Made by a program: the position numbers and the translations under genes
Notes under the pieces: model-generated
Database searches by the model: none
What the model was told of the DNA's origin: nothing
The model's input: the letters and a program-made list of their open reading frames with translations, nothing else
Source of the DNA: JAWMQL01 sp033283165
Lineage (GTDB): Bacteria > Pseudomonadota > Gammaproteobacteria > Pseudomonadales > Halieaceae
Assembly (NCBI GenBank): GCA_033283165.1
Contig: JAWMQL010000005.1
Span: 248,001 to 312,000, forward strand
Length of the DNA: 64,000 nucleotides
Direction: 5' to 3'
Shown: positions 45,525 to 53,564 of the stretch, piece after piece
Layout of the letters: each line of letters starts with the position of its first letter
Numbering within the stretch: the first letter of the stretch is position 1

Positions 45525-46642
45525 CCTGAGTTGTCACCGGGTCGTGGCACGTCGTCAGCGCTGACGTCCTCCCTCGCGGTCTTCTCATCGGCCCACCGGT
45601 CTTCTTCCGGGTCGGCGGCATCCGCTTCCGGAGGCAGTTCCCCCGAGTGCTCCAGGACCAGCGTCACCTGCAGGGCGAAATGATCGGAACCGAAGGCGGG
45701 ACTGCGCCTGATATCCACGACTGAGAAATGGGGGCTGTGAAATACGTGGTCCAGAGGCCAGCGCAGGAACCAGTGACCTGCATGAAAGGTGTTGAACAGC
45801 CCGCGGCCCACCCGCGGGTCGAGCAGGCCGCCGACCTTCAGGAACAGGCGTATGGTGTCCGACCACGGAGCATCGTTCAGGTCGCCCACGACGATTGCCG
45901 GCAGCTGGCCCTCAGCCACGCTCCTGGCCACGGCAACAAGTTCCGCGTCACGCGGCGTCGATGTCTCGTTCTCTGTCGGCGCGGGCGGCGCCGGGTGCAA
46001 TGCATGCAGACGAACCTTTCGCCCACCGGGCAGACTCAGCAACGCGTGCATCGAAGGGACATCGGACTGCACCAGGTATTCTATCTGGCCATCGGCCAGT
46101 GGCAGACGGGAAAACACGTGCATACCGTAAAGATTGTCCTTGGGCGCAAACAGCGTGGAGGGGTAGCTCGCCTGCAGCGGCCGCAGTCGCTCCTGCCACC
46201 ACTGATCCGTTTCCAGCGTGACCACGATATCCGGCGAATTCAGCCGGATGTAATCAAGCAGCGGGGCGGCATCCCGGTTGGTTTGCAGTACGTTGGCCAC
46301 CAGTACCGATAAGCTGTTTCCCGGCTGCGGCGCCGCGGCGGATTGCGCGGTGACCCTGGACAGGGCGGAATAGGGCAGAAGCAACCAGCCGTTGTAGCCA
46401 AGACACAGCAGACAGGCGATGATAGCCACCCGGGTGGGACCAGACAGTGACGCGTCGGCTTGTAAAACGGCCAGGATGCCGCTGAGAACCAGCAACACCA
46501 TGGCGAGCCAGAAAAATTGCTGCCGCGGAAAGTCCAGACCGCGTATCCACCAGGTCTCGGCCCGCAACAGTGATGCCAGGGTCATGGCCAGCAACAGGAG
46601 GCTCGTGGTGGCCAGCAACATATCCATATCGGACTGCCCCAT
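45515..46642 (-). CDS. Endonuclease/exonuclease/phosphatase-fold membrane protein
   Basis: A 375-residue protein. Three N-terminal membrane helices (about 8-25, 40-60, 70-92) are followed by an EEP catalytic domain: LSVLVANVLQTNRDAAPLLDYI, DIVVTLETDQWW (metal Glu), VVGDLNDAPWS and the final FGSDHFALQVTL with the His-Asp pair. Topology suggests a membrane-tethered hydrolase with an outward domain. It lies 21 bp downstream of the PA2778-type peptidase on the same strand, so may be in one operon with the pair. The substrate (nucleic acid, lipid or sugar phosphate) is unknown. Confidence 0.8.
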   Translation of the reverse strand: MGQSDMDMLLATTSLLLLAMTLASLLRAETWWIRGLDFPRQQFFWLAMVLLVLSGILAVLQADASLSGPTRVAIIACLLCLGYNGWLLLPYSALSRVTAQSAAAPQPGNSLSVLVANVLQTNRDAAPLLDYIRLNSPDIVVTLETDQWWQERLRPLQASYPSTLFAPKDNLYGMHVFSRLPLADGQIEYLVQSDVPSMHALLSLPGGRKVRLHALHPAPPAPTENETSTPRDAELVAVARSVAEGQLPAIVVGDLNDAPWSDTIRLFLKVGGLLDPRVGRGLFNTFHAGHWFLRWPLDHVFHSPHFSVVDIRRSPAFGSDHFALQVTLVLEHSGELPPEADAADPEEDRWADEKTAREDVSADDVPRPGDNSGQS

Positions 46643-46663
46643 GGAAGAGCGAGCGATAACTGC

Positions 46664-47629
46664 TCAGAACCGAGACTGAATTTCCTTCAGTGTAGCCCGG
46701 TATTCGTCAGCGTAACGACCTCCCAGGCTTACCGCTCGCCGGGCGTGCTGCAGGGCCTGCTGCTGTTCGCCACGGGCGGATAACAACAGCGCCAGGTTAT
46801 TATGGGCCGGCGCATACTCCGGATGATACTCCAGCAGGTCCCGGTAGGCCGCTTCGGCCGAAACTGTATCGCCGCCACCGGCATAAGTCTCGGCCAGCAT
46901 CATTCGCAGCAGGGTATTTCCAGGCCATCGGGTAACTCCCGCCCGGGCGGCCAGCGTCGCCCGGGTATTCTCGGCGTGCTCCAGATAGTCAGCCAGCGCT
47001 GCCACATAGTGTTGTTCCGTCAAGGTGGCGGACAGTTGCCCGGGCTGCAGCGCGACAAATCCCCAGAAACCGCTCCTGCGCCAGGTATTTTCGAACACGC
47101 TGAGCGGCGTAACCCGCCGACGTATTGTCCCGGATCGCAGAACGATTTCACCCGCCTGGAGGTCGTAGCCGACTGCAACCGCGTAATGCCAGTTCGGCAT
47201 CCAGCCGGGCCCCAGGTTCTGCATTACCAGGACAGGGTTGCCGGCATCGATTTCCGCCAGCAGGGTCGCCAGGGTGGGCGCGATCAGCACCGGGAGCAGT
47301 TGCAGTCGACGGGTGGCGGCGAGCATTTCCGCTTGCAGGCTGCCCTGCCTGTCAGGAATGTAGACCTCGTCCTTCAGTTCCTCCGGTGAAACACTGAGCC
47401 CCGCGGGCGACACCAGCGTGGCCAGGGCAGCCGGCCCGCACTGGTACGCATCCTGCGGGTAAAAAGCCACCTCGTCGAGTTCCCGCGACAGGCTCAGCTC
47501 GCCAGACCCGGCAGCAGCACTCGCCAGCAGTTGCTCCGACTGCGGCGTGCTCACGCACCCGGCCAACAGCAGGGCCACCATCAAGACGACCATTCGCCGG
47601 GCCGAAATCCCCCTGCTCACCGGTCTCAA
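46664..47629 (-). CDS. PA2778-family lipoprotein cysteine peptidase with TPR
   Basis: A 321-residue lipoprotein: a signal peptide ends at the lipobox LLAGC with C25. A C39-like papain fold follows with C64 in YQCGPAAL and H148 in PNWHYAV as the catalytic pair. The C-terminal third is TPR-like (AYRDLLEYHPEYAPAHNNLALLLSARGEQQQALQHARRAV). It should act at the outer membrane or in the periplasm. The PA2779-type gene directly upstream confirms the identity. The substrate is unknown. Confidence 0.85.
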   Translation of the reverse strand: MRPVSRGISARRMVVLMVALLLAGCVSTPQSEQLLASAAAGSGELSLSRELDEVAFYPQDAYQCGPAALATLVSPAGLSVSPEELKDEVYIPDRQGSLQAEMLAATRRLQLLPVLIAPTLATLLAEIDAGNPVLVMQNLGPGWMPNWHYAVAVGYDLQAGEIVLRSGTIRRRVTPLSVFENTWRRSGFWGFVALQPGQLSATLTEQHYVAALADYLEHAENTRATLAARAGVTRWPGNTLLRMMLAETYAGGGDTVSAEAAYRDLLEYHPEYAPAHNNLALLLSARGEQQQALQHARRAVSLGGRYADEYRATLKEIQSRF

Positions 47630-47675
47630 GCAGGCCCGCCGCGGCAGTAAAGGAACCGGATATCAGGTACCCGGG

Positions 47676-48059
47676 CTACACTTTCGGGAAGATATCGGTC
47701 ACCCCGGCGATGTCCAGCAGTATCAGGATAAGCAATACCAGGGCAATGGTTCCCAGAGCGCCGGATCCCGCCGGGAGACGCTCGATATTCTGCTGCAGGG
47801 CAGAGACCTCGGCGTCAGTCAGGCTGGCGACGCGGGCCTGGGCATTTACCGGATCGACGCCCAACTCAGACAGTTGCCTGGCGACATCCTCACGGGCCAC
47901 CAGGGACAGGAGTTGTGCCCTCTGGTCACTGACCACCTGTTCCTGCAGCAGCAGTCTGGAATCGATCATGGCCGCATTCACGGTGCTGCACAGGCTGCCC
48001 CCGGGAACCAGGATCACCAGAAAATAAATAAGGAATTTCCTGAAGTTAGCATTTTTCAT
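47676..48059 (-). CDS. PA2779-family protein
   Basis: A 127-residue protein. A hydrophobic leader (FLIYFLVILVPGGSLCSTVNAA) is followed by a helical middle with LLSLVAREDVARQLSELGVDP and VASLTDAEVSALQQNIERLPAG, and a C-terminal membrane helix (LGTIALVLLILILLDIAGVTDI). The family is always found beside a PA2778-type peptidase, as here 46 bp upstream of it. A role as a small envelope substrate or partner of that peptidase is plausible. The ATG at 48059 is preferred over an upstream TTG. Confidence 0.85.
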   Translation of the reverse strand: MKNANFRKFLIYFLVILVPGGSLCSTVNAAMIDSRLLLQEQVVSDQRAQLLSLVAREDVARQLSELGVDPVNAQARVASLTDAEVSALQQNIERLPAGSGALGTIALVLLILILLDIAGVTDIFPKV

Positions 48060-48193
48060 CGTTTTTACCCCCAATGACGGTCGTTGGATTCGCAGCGCAT
48101 TGCTTTCACTCCCCCAGTCGTGTCACACAGCGCAGCTGCCTAACTTTACCATAGACGCCCGGCATGATCGCCCGGGTGTACTGCGGCGGTGGC

Positions 48194-48607
48194 CTACGCC
48201 GAATTTCGCTCCCCCGGCAGGTCACTGAGGTACTGCACAAACTCCACCTCAAACCCTGCGGGATCGATGTAGTAGATGTTGCGGCGATGGGGCGCTTTCG
48301 CGCCGTCCTTCGACGGTTCGAACCCCGCTTCTGCCATGCGCACAACCAGGGCATCCAGGTTATTGATAACGAAGGCAAAATGAGCAAAGCCCACCTGGTG
48401 ACCGCCCAGCTCGCGGTTGTTACCCTCGCCGTGATCACTCATCGCCAGGTATTGGTAATCGTCACCGAAATGCAGCCAGGTGCGAGGCTTGCCGTACCAC
48501 TCTCCCCGGGCCTTGTCACGAATGCGCCAGTGAGGAAAGGCGGCGCGATAAAACGCCAGGGCGGCGTCCAGATCCGAAACGACCAGGTTAACGTGTTCTA
48601 AATACAT
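48194..48607 (-). CDS. VOC-family protein, candidate SoxR target
   Basis: A 137-residue protein. MYLEHVNLVVSDLDAALAFYRAAFP carries the first metal His, HFAFVINNLDALVVRM the second and YYIDPAGFEVEFVQYLSD the Glu. It could detoxify an electrophile or an antibiotic by addition or isomerisation. The ATG at 48607 has a GGAGG site. It is divergent from soxR with a SoxR box in between, which strongly suggests induction by redox-cycling compounds. Confidence 0.85.
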   Translation of the reverse strand: MYLEHVNLVVSDLDAALAFYRAAFPHWRIRDKARGEWYGKPRTWLHFGDDYQYLAMSDHGEGNNRELGGHQVGFAHFAFVINNLDALVVRMAEAGFEPSKDGAKAPHRRNIYYIDPAGFEVEFVQYLSDLPGERNSA

Positions 48608-48650
48608 GATGGTGTCCTCCAGTTCCAAACCAACGGAGGAGATGCTAATA

Positions 48651-48668
48651 CCTCAACCTAACTTGAGG
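48651..48668. promoter_or_regulatory. SoxR box
   Basis: The 18-bp site CCTCAACCTAACTTGAGG differs at only two positions from the well-known SoxR palindrome CCTCAAGTTAACTTGAGG. It lies between soxR (start 48715) and the divergent VOC gene (start 48607), so it can serve both. Confidence 0.85.
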
Positions 48669-48714
48669 TAAAGCGTTATTTTGCGTAAAACTGTGTGAAA
48701 CGTTCGGAGGTACT

Positions 48715-49155
48715 ATGGAAGATGCGACCTGGAGTGTGGGCAGGGTGGCGAAACGCAGCGGCGTCAAGGTCAGTACCCTGCATTTTTACGAGAAGCGGGG
48801 CCTGATCCGCAGCTGGCGCAATGCCGGCAACCAGCGACGTTATAAGCCCGACGTGCTGCGGCGCATTGCGGTGATTAAAGCCGCCCAGAAGATGGGTATC
48901 AGCCTGGAGGACGTCAAACGGGCGCTGGCTGCTCTACCCGAAAACCGCACGCCAACCATCGACGACTGGGCCACCCTGTCGGCCCGCTGGCGCGACGACC
49001 TGGACGACCGCATCGCCTACCTCGAGCGGCTCCGCGATTCCCTGACCGGCTGCATCGGTTGTGGTTGCCTGTCGCTCAGAAATTGTCCGATCTATAACGA
49101 GAACGACCGGTTGGCAGCCGAGGGCAGCGGCCCCGTGATACTCGATCGCGGCTAG
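48715..49155 (+). CDS. soxR: Redox-sensitive transcriptional activator SoxR
   Basis: A 146-residue MerR-family protein. The N-terminal HTH (SVGRVAKRSGVKVSTLHFYEKRGLI) and a dimerisation helix are followed by the [2Fe-2S] motif C113-x2-C116-x-C118-x5-C124, the hallmark of SoxR. Oxidation of the cluster by redox-active compounds switches the protein to activate its target promoters. No soxS gene is present, as expected outside enterics, where SoxR controls detoxification genes directly. The SoxR box sits 47 bp before the start. Confidence 0.95.
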   Translation: MEDATWSVGRVAKRSGVKVSTLHFYEKRGLIRSWRNAGNQRRYKPDVLRRIAVIKAAQKMGISLEDVKRALAALPENRTPTIDDWATLSARWRDDLDDRIAYLERLRDSLTGCIGCGCLSLRNCPIYNENDRLAAEGSGPVILDRG

Positions 49156-49499
49156 CGATACCGATCGCGTAAAATCGGCCAGTCGTGGGCGGCTGACACC
49201 GGCCATTTATTACAAAGCGCTTTTTTGCGGTGATACCCACCTTCAGTACAACACAAAAAACAGTATAAAAAAACAGTCTTTACTGCTTTTAATTTTTGTA
49301 TTAGGCTCATGTGACACGCAATAATGATAATAGGTGAGCACGCGATGCACCTACTCTCGCCACCGCAGCGAGCACCTGAACATCTTCCCTTCCCAGGCGC
49401 CGGGACCCACCTCTACCCGGCCGGCAGGGTCTGCCCGATCGGCTATTGTCATTCGCAAGTCAATTCCAGCACTAATTAGCATAAAACAGGGATCGCCTT
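49156..49499 (+). promoter_or_regulatory. 344-bp intergenic region with AT-rich promoter and Fur-like half box
   Basis: No gene is supported here. The part from 49250 to 49335 is strikingly AT-rich. AATAATGATAAT at 49320-49331 matches the left two-thirds of the Fur consensus, but the right side departs from it. It may be the iron-responsive or general promoter of the TonB receptor at 49500. An ATG-started frame from 49334 overlaps the receptor out of frame and is rejected. Confidence 0.4.
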
Positions 49500-51791
49500 A
49501 TGACTCATCACAAGCAAGAAAGCACCTCTACCCGGACCTCGACCCATGGCCGCTTCTCGAAGCCCGTGCTATCGCTATCGGCGCTGGCGCTGGCCGTCAC
49601 CGGGGTGATGGCGCCCTCGGCTATGGCCCAGGAGTCAGGCCTGGTGCTGGAAGAGATACTGGTAACCGCCCGTAAGCGGGTGGAGTCCATCCAGGATGTA
49701 CCGGTGTCGGTGACCTCGATCGGCGCCGAGCTGAAGGAGGCGAGTTTACGCCGGATCGACGATATTCAGTCGTTTACGCCCAATGTCTACATTCGGAATA
49801 CCAGCGGTATCCCGGGCGGCGCAGCAATCAGTATTCGCGGCGTGTCTTACCAGGAGACCGACAAGAGCCTTGACCCGTCCATTGGTGTGGTCATGGACGG
49901 ACTGTACCTGGGTACCTCCAGTGGCGCCCTGCTACAGAACTTTGACACTGAACGCATCGAGGTCCTGCGCGGGCCACAGGGAACACTGTTCGGTAAAAAT
50001 ACCACCGGCGGCGTACTCAACATCATTCGTGGCGACGTCACCATGGATTGGGGCGGCGATTTCAGCGCGACCCTGGGCGATGACGGCCGGGAGGACTTCA
50101 AGGGCGTGCTCAACATGCCTGTCGTGAAAGACAAGTTGGGACTCAAACTGTTCGGCGCCTCTATCAAGAGCGACGGCTGGATCAAGAACACGACCATCGA
50201 CGAAGACGCCTGGGGTGACGACAAGCAGATTCTGGGCTTTGCGACCTTGTGGCGTCCCAACGAAAATTTTGATGTGAAGTTCCACTACGAGTACTCCAAG
50301 GACGAGACCGATACCGGCGCCTACGCCAACGCAAACCAGCCAGAGGACCTGGTTTGTGCGCTGGAGGGCGTCTTCTGGACGGGTGGTTGTGAATCCACCG
50401 ACACCGGCAGCGACAAGGACCATAACTCCACCAATGACCGCAACACCAATGACAGCGAGTATGACACCTACATCCTCACCATGAACTGGGATCTGGGGCC
50501 TGTGCTGCTGACATCCATTACCGGTCAGCGGAATATGGACGAGGAGTACCGTATCGAGTTCGACGGCTCACCGGCCAACCAGCTGTATTTCGATTACTTC
50601 AACGATTGGGACCAGTTCAGCCAGGAGCTGCGGCTGGATTACTCGGGTGACAGCTTTGAGTTTATCGGCGGCCTCTATTACTGGGAAGTCGATTACGCCC
50701 AGCGCTGGGACGTGCATGAACTGCACTTTGTCCTCGACCAGATAGGTGCCATTACCGGCGCGCCCGGTGGTGCAGGCTTCCCGCCCAACCTCATCAACCA
50801 CAATGGCCAGAACCAGGAGACCACCTCCTACGCGGTGTTCGCCCAGGGTGACTGGCATGTGACTGAAAAGTGGACGCTCACCGCAGGCCTGCGCTGGACC
50901 TACGAGGAGAAGGACTTCCAGGGCGCTGACGGTGCCGGCTTCTACGTACCGCCAGGCGGCCCCCCGCCGCTTAACTTCACCGACTTCGACGACGACTGGA
51001 GTGAGCTGTCGCCCAAACTGGGCTTCCAGTACAACATGAACGACGACATCATGTTCTTCGGCTCCTACTCGGAAGGCTTCAAGAGCGGCGGTTTCTTTGG
51101 CCGGCAGGCCAATTTCGATATCGACCCGACCTACGACCCGGAGTTTGTCACCAATTACGAGTTGGGCATGAAGAGCAACTGGATGAACGGGCGCATGATC
51201 TTCAACCCCACCATCTTCTTCAACGACTACGAGGACAAACAGGAAGAAGTACTGATTCCAATCAGCCTCAGTAACGTGGCCACCGTGGTCAGGAACGCGT
51301 CGACGCTGGAGATTTTCGGTGTCGAACTGGAGTGGCAATTCCAGGCAACCGAAAACTGGAACCTGCGCGCGTCCTATGGCTACCTGGACGCCGATTATGA
51401 CAATTTTATCGCCGACATTAATGGCGATGGCATTATCACGGACAACTCTGACCTCAGGCCGCGGAATACGCCGGAGAATACGCTGGGTATCAACAGCACT
51501 TACACGATACCCATCGGCTCGGGCGAGTTTGTGAATTTCATCTCCTACCGCTGGCGCGATGAGATCGAGGTGATCGCCAACAATGACCCACTCGGGAGTC
51601 TCGACAGTATCGACAACCTGGACATTACCTTCAGCTACCTGTGGGCCGATGGAAGATATCGCGTGACCGCTTACGGCCGCAACGTGACCGATGAGCGGGA
51701 GCGCATCGTGGTGCGCATTCCCGGGCTGGTTTCCTGGGCCAGCTGGAACCAGGGGAAGAACTTCGGCGTGGAGTTCGCGGTCAACTTCTGA
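49500..51791 (+). CDS. TonB-dependent outer-membrane receptor
   Basis: The 763-residue protein has an extended signal peptide (about 1-43, ending AMAQ). TonB box LEEILVTARKR is at about 49-60. A plug domain follows with VPVSVTSIGAELKEASLRRIDDIQ and GGVLNI, then a long beta-barrel ending in GVEFAVNF with the C-terminal Phe needed for outer-membrane insertion. The style, with a plug starting VTARKR-ESIQDVPVSV, is that of catabolic receptors for organic compounds rather than siderophore receptors. It may take up a ring compound used by the 53-64 kb genes. A terminator follows 31 bp later. Confidence 0.9.
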   Translation: MTHHKQESTSTRTSTHGRFSKPVLSLSALALAVTGVMAPSAMAQESGLVLEEILVTARKRVESIQDVPVSVTSIGAELKEASLRRIDDIQSFTPNVYIRNTSGIPGGAAISIRGVSYQETDKSLDPSIGVVMDGLYLGTSSGALLQNFDTERIEVLRGPQGTLFGKNTTGGVLNIIRGDVTMDWGGDFSATLGDDGREDFKGVLNMPVVKDKLGLKLFGASIKSDGWIKNTTIDEDAWGDDKQILGFATLWRPNENFDVKFHYEYSKDETDTGAYANANQPEDLVCALEGVFWTGGCESTDTGSDKDHNSTNDRNTNDSEYDTYILTMNWDLGPVLLTSITGQRNMDEEYRIEFDGSPANQLYFDYFNDWDQFSQELRLDYSGDSFEFIGGLYYWEVDYAQRWDVHELHFVLDQIGAITGAPGGAGFPPNLINHNGQNQETTSYAVFAQGDWHVTEKWTLTAGLRWTYEEKDFQGADGAGFYVPPGGPPPLNFTDFDDDWSELSPKLGFQYNMNDDIMFFGSYSEGFKSGGFFGRQANFDIDPTYDPEFVTNYELGMKSNWMNGRMIFNPTIFFNDYEDKQEEVLIPISLSNVATVVRNASTLEIFGVELEWQFQATENWNLRASYGYLDADYDNFIADINGDGIITDNSDLRPRNTPENTLGINSTYTIPIGSGEFVNFISYRWRDEIEVIANNDPLGSLDSIDNLDITFSYLWADGRYRVTAYGRNVTDERERIVVRIPGLVSWASWNQGKNFGVEFAVNF

Positions 51792-51822
51792 AACCTCCGG
51801 CGAAGAGGCGATCAGAGGAAAG

Positions 51823-51851
51823 GAAGCCCGGCACATGCTGGGCTTCTTTTT
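51823..51851 (+). terminator. Rho-independent terminator after the TonB receptor gene
   Basis: An 11-bp GC-rich stem (GAAGCCCGGCA against TGCTGGGCTTC, one G-T pair) with a tiny loop is followed by five T residues. It lies 31 bp after the receptor stop and 16 bp before the next start codon, so it separates the two genes at least partly. Confidence 0.85.
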
Positions 51852-51866
51852 CTCAAGGACGGAAAA

Positions 51867-52883
51867 ATGCTGAACACACAGGTGCTGCTCGCCCGTCGTC
51901 CGCAGGGCAAACCACAGGCGGATGACTTTCAGGTGGTCGAATCACGATCGCCGGGGCTTCAGCCGGGTCAGGCACGGGTGAAGAACCTCTACATCTCGCT
52001 GGACGCCGGCTTCCGCAACTGGATGGACGAGGACTCGGGTGACGAGGTACTCCCCGCCATGGCCCTCGGCGCTCCGGTCATGGGGCTGGTACTGGGTGAA
52101 ATATGCGAGTCCAGGATGCCGGACAAACCTGTTGGCGAACTGGTCATGGCACGGCTGGCGTGGGAGGAATACTCCATCGTGGGGAGTGGCGACTGGCTGG
52201 TGACTCTCGCCGGCGAGGAAAGAGATCGGCATCCACTGAGTTACCACCTGGGGGTACTGGGCGACACCGGTATGTCGGCCTATTTCGGGCTGACCGACAT
52301 AGGACAGCCAAAACCCGGAGAGACTGTACTGGTGTCAGCAGCGGGCGGCGCGGTCGGTTCCGTGGCGGGACAGATCGCCAGGATCATGGGCGCCAGGGTA
52401 GTCGGCTTTGCCGGCAGTGACGAGAAATGCCAACGCCTGTGCGCCGAGCTGGGCTATGACGACGCCATTAACTACAAGGGGGAAGGCCTGCATGCGCAGT
52501 TGGCGCGGGCCTGTCCGGAGGGCGTGGACGTGTACTTCGATAACGTGGGTGGGCCGCTGCTGGAATATGTGCTGGAGCACATCAATCACGGTGCCCGCAT
52601 TCCTTTTTGCGGCGCGGTCGCTGACTACACAGCGCAAGGCGAGTCCGCCGGGCCACGCAACCTGTTCCGGCTGGTGGCGCAATGTGCGACGCTCAAGGGC
52701 TTCATGACCCACATGCAGACCGAGCGCTACCCGGAAGCGCGCCGTCAGTTGTCCGAGTGGCTGAGCAGCGGACAGCTACAGGCCAGGGAACAGATTTACG
52801 AAGGGGTGGCGCAATGCGGCATTGCATTCAGTGACCTGTTTGCCGGCAACAATTTCGGCAAAACCGTGGTCAAGGTGGTTTAG
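51867..52883 (+). CDS. NADP-dependent oxidoreductase, MDR family (2-alkenal reductase/CurA type)
   Basis: A 338-residue zinc-independent medium-chain reductase. LYISLDAGFRNWM near 47 and GDTGMSAYFGLTDIGQPKPGETVLVSAAGGAVGSVAGQIARIMG form the N-terminal cap and the NADP-binding AxxGxxG motif. DVYFDNVGG and ILHGxRIPFCG-like segments (INHGARIPFCGAVADY) match 15-oxoprostaglandin reductase and CurA relatives. It reduces enones or enals with NADPH. It has a short AAGGA site. It converges with the next gene with a 4-bp stop overlap. Confidence 0.88.
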   Translation: MLNTQVLLARRPQGKPQADDFQVVESRSPGLQPGQARVKNLYISLDAGFRNWMDEDSGDEVLPAMALGAPVMGLVLGEICESRMPDKPVGELVMARLAWEEYSIVGSGDWLVTLAGEERDRHPLSYHLGVLGDTGMSAYFGLTDIGQPKPGETVLVSAAGGAVGSVAGQIARIMGARVVGFAGSDEKCQRLCAELGYDDAINYKGEGLHAQLARACPEGVDVYFDNVGGPLLEYVLEHINHGARIPFCGAVADYTAQGESAGPRNLFRLVAQCATLKGFMTHMQTERYPEARRQLSEWLSSGQLQAREQIYEGVAQCGIAFSDLFAGNNFGKTVVKVV

Positions 52884-53437
52884 CCATCCTGATCCTGGCG
52901 CGCAAACTCAGCGTAGGCCTCGGCGGTACCCGCTGCCATCTTGTCACCGTCGAAGGGGATGGACATTTCCGGGGTGAACTCCAGCACCACCCGCTCGGGT
53001 GTGTCGAGGAAGCGCACAAACATGTCCGGGTCTATGCCGCTGGTAAAGGCGTTGCCTTCATCTTTACGTTCCTCCCTTACCATACCCTGCGCCAGCACCC
53101 GGTACATCCACTGTTTTGTTTCATCGTCATCGCGAATGACGGTGTGACCCTTGTAGGTCACCGTTTTGCCACCCCCCATCGGGGTGCCGGTACTGGTGAT
53201 GACAATAGAAGACCTTCCGTCCCGGGCAATGGCTTTGACGCGAACACGCTCCCGCGTTGCCGTCATCCAGATTTTCCCCTTGGCCGCGAAAAAGGCTGTG
53301 GTAACACCGAGGGGGTGACCCGATTTGTTGGCCCAGATGAAAGTGCATTCACCGGCCGATTTGAGCAGCTCTTGCTCACGTTCCGGGTCCAGTCGATACT
53401 GTTTTACATCATCATAATTTTTCGATTGTTCAGTCAC
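52880..53437 (-). CDS. Pyridoxamine 5-phosphate oxidase-fold protein
   Basis: A 185-residue protein with the split-barrel pattern CTFIWANKSGHPLGVTTAFFAAKGKIWMTATRERVRVKAIARDGRSSIVI. That is the flavin-binding core of a PNPOx-like family seen in catabolic gene groups. GTPMGGGKTVTYKGHTVI follows. The GTG at 53437 is chosen with an AGAAGAAG upstream. A longer frame to 53797 would overlie the start of the DUF3604 gene and has no family support. No specific substrate can be given. Confidence 0.72.
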   Translation of the reverse strand: MTEQSKNYDDVKQYRLDPEREQELLKSAGECTFIWANKSGHPLGVTTAFFAAKGKIWMTATRERVRVKAIARDGRSSIVITSTGTPMGGGKTVTYKGHTVIRDDDETKQWMYRVLAQGMVREERKDEGNAFTSGIDPDMFVRFLDTPERVVLEFTPEMSIPFDGDKMAAGTAEAYAEFARQDQDG

Positions 53438-53564
53438 GGTATTCTTCTTCTCCAGATCGACCAGGTGCTGTTCAGATATCGGCAGGCAGGAAGCATTGTA
53501 TAGGACCCCTTCACACAGGAGCAATCTTTCCATCCTTGAGGCGGTCATTCGAGGTGGCATAAAT

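Noticed and set aside
49334..49675. Plus-strand ORF overlapping the TonB receptor start
   Set aside because: It is out of frame with the receptor and runs into its signal-peptide region; no coding character of its own.
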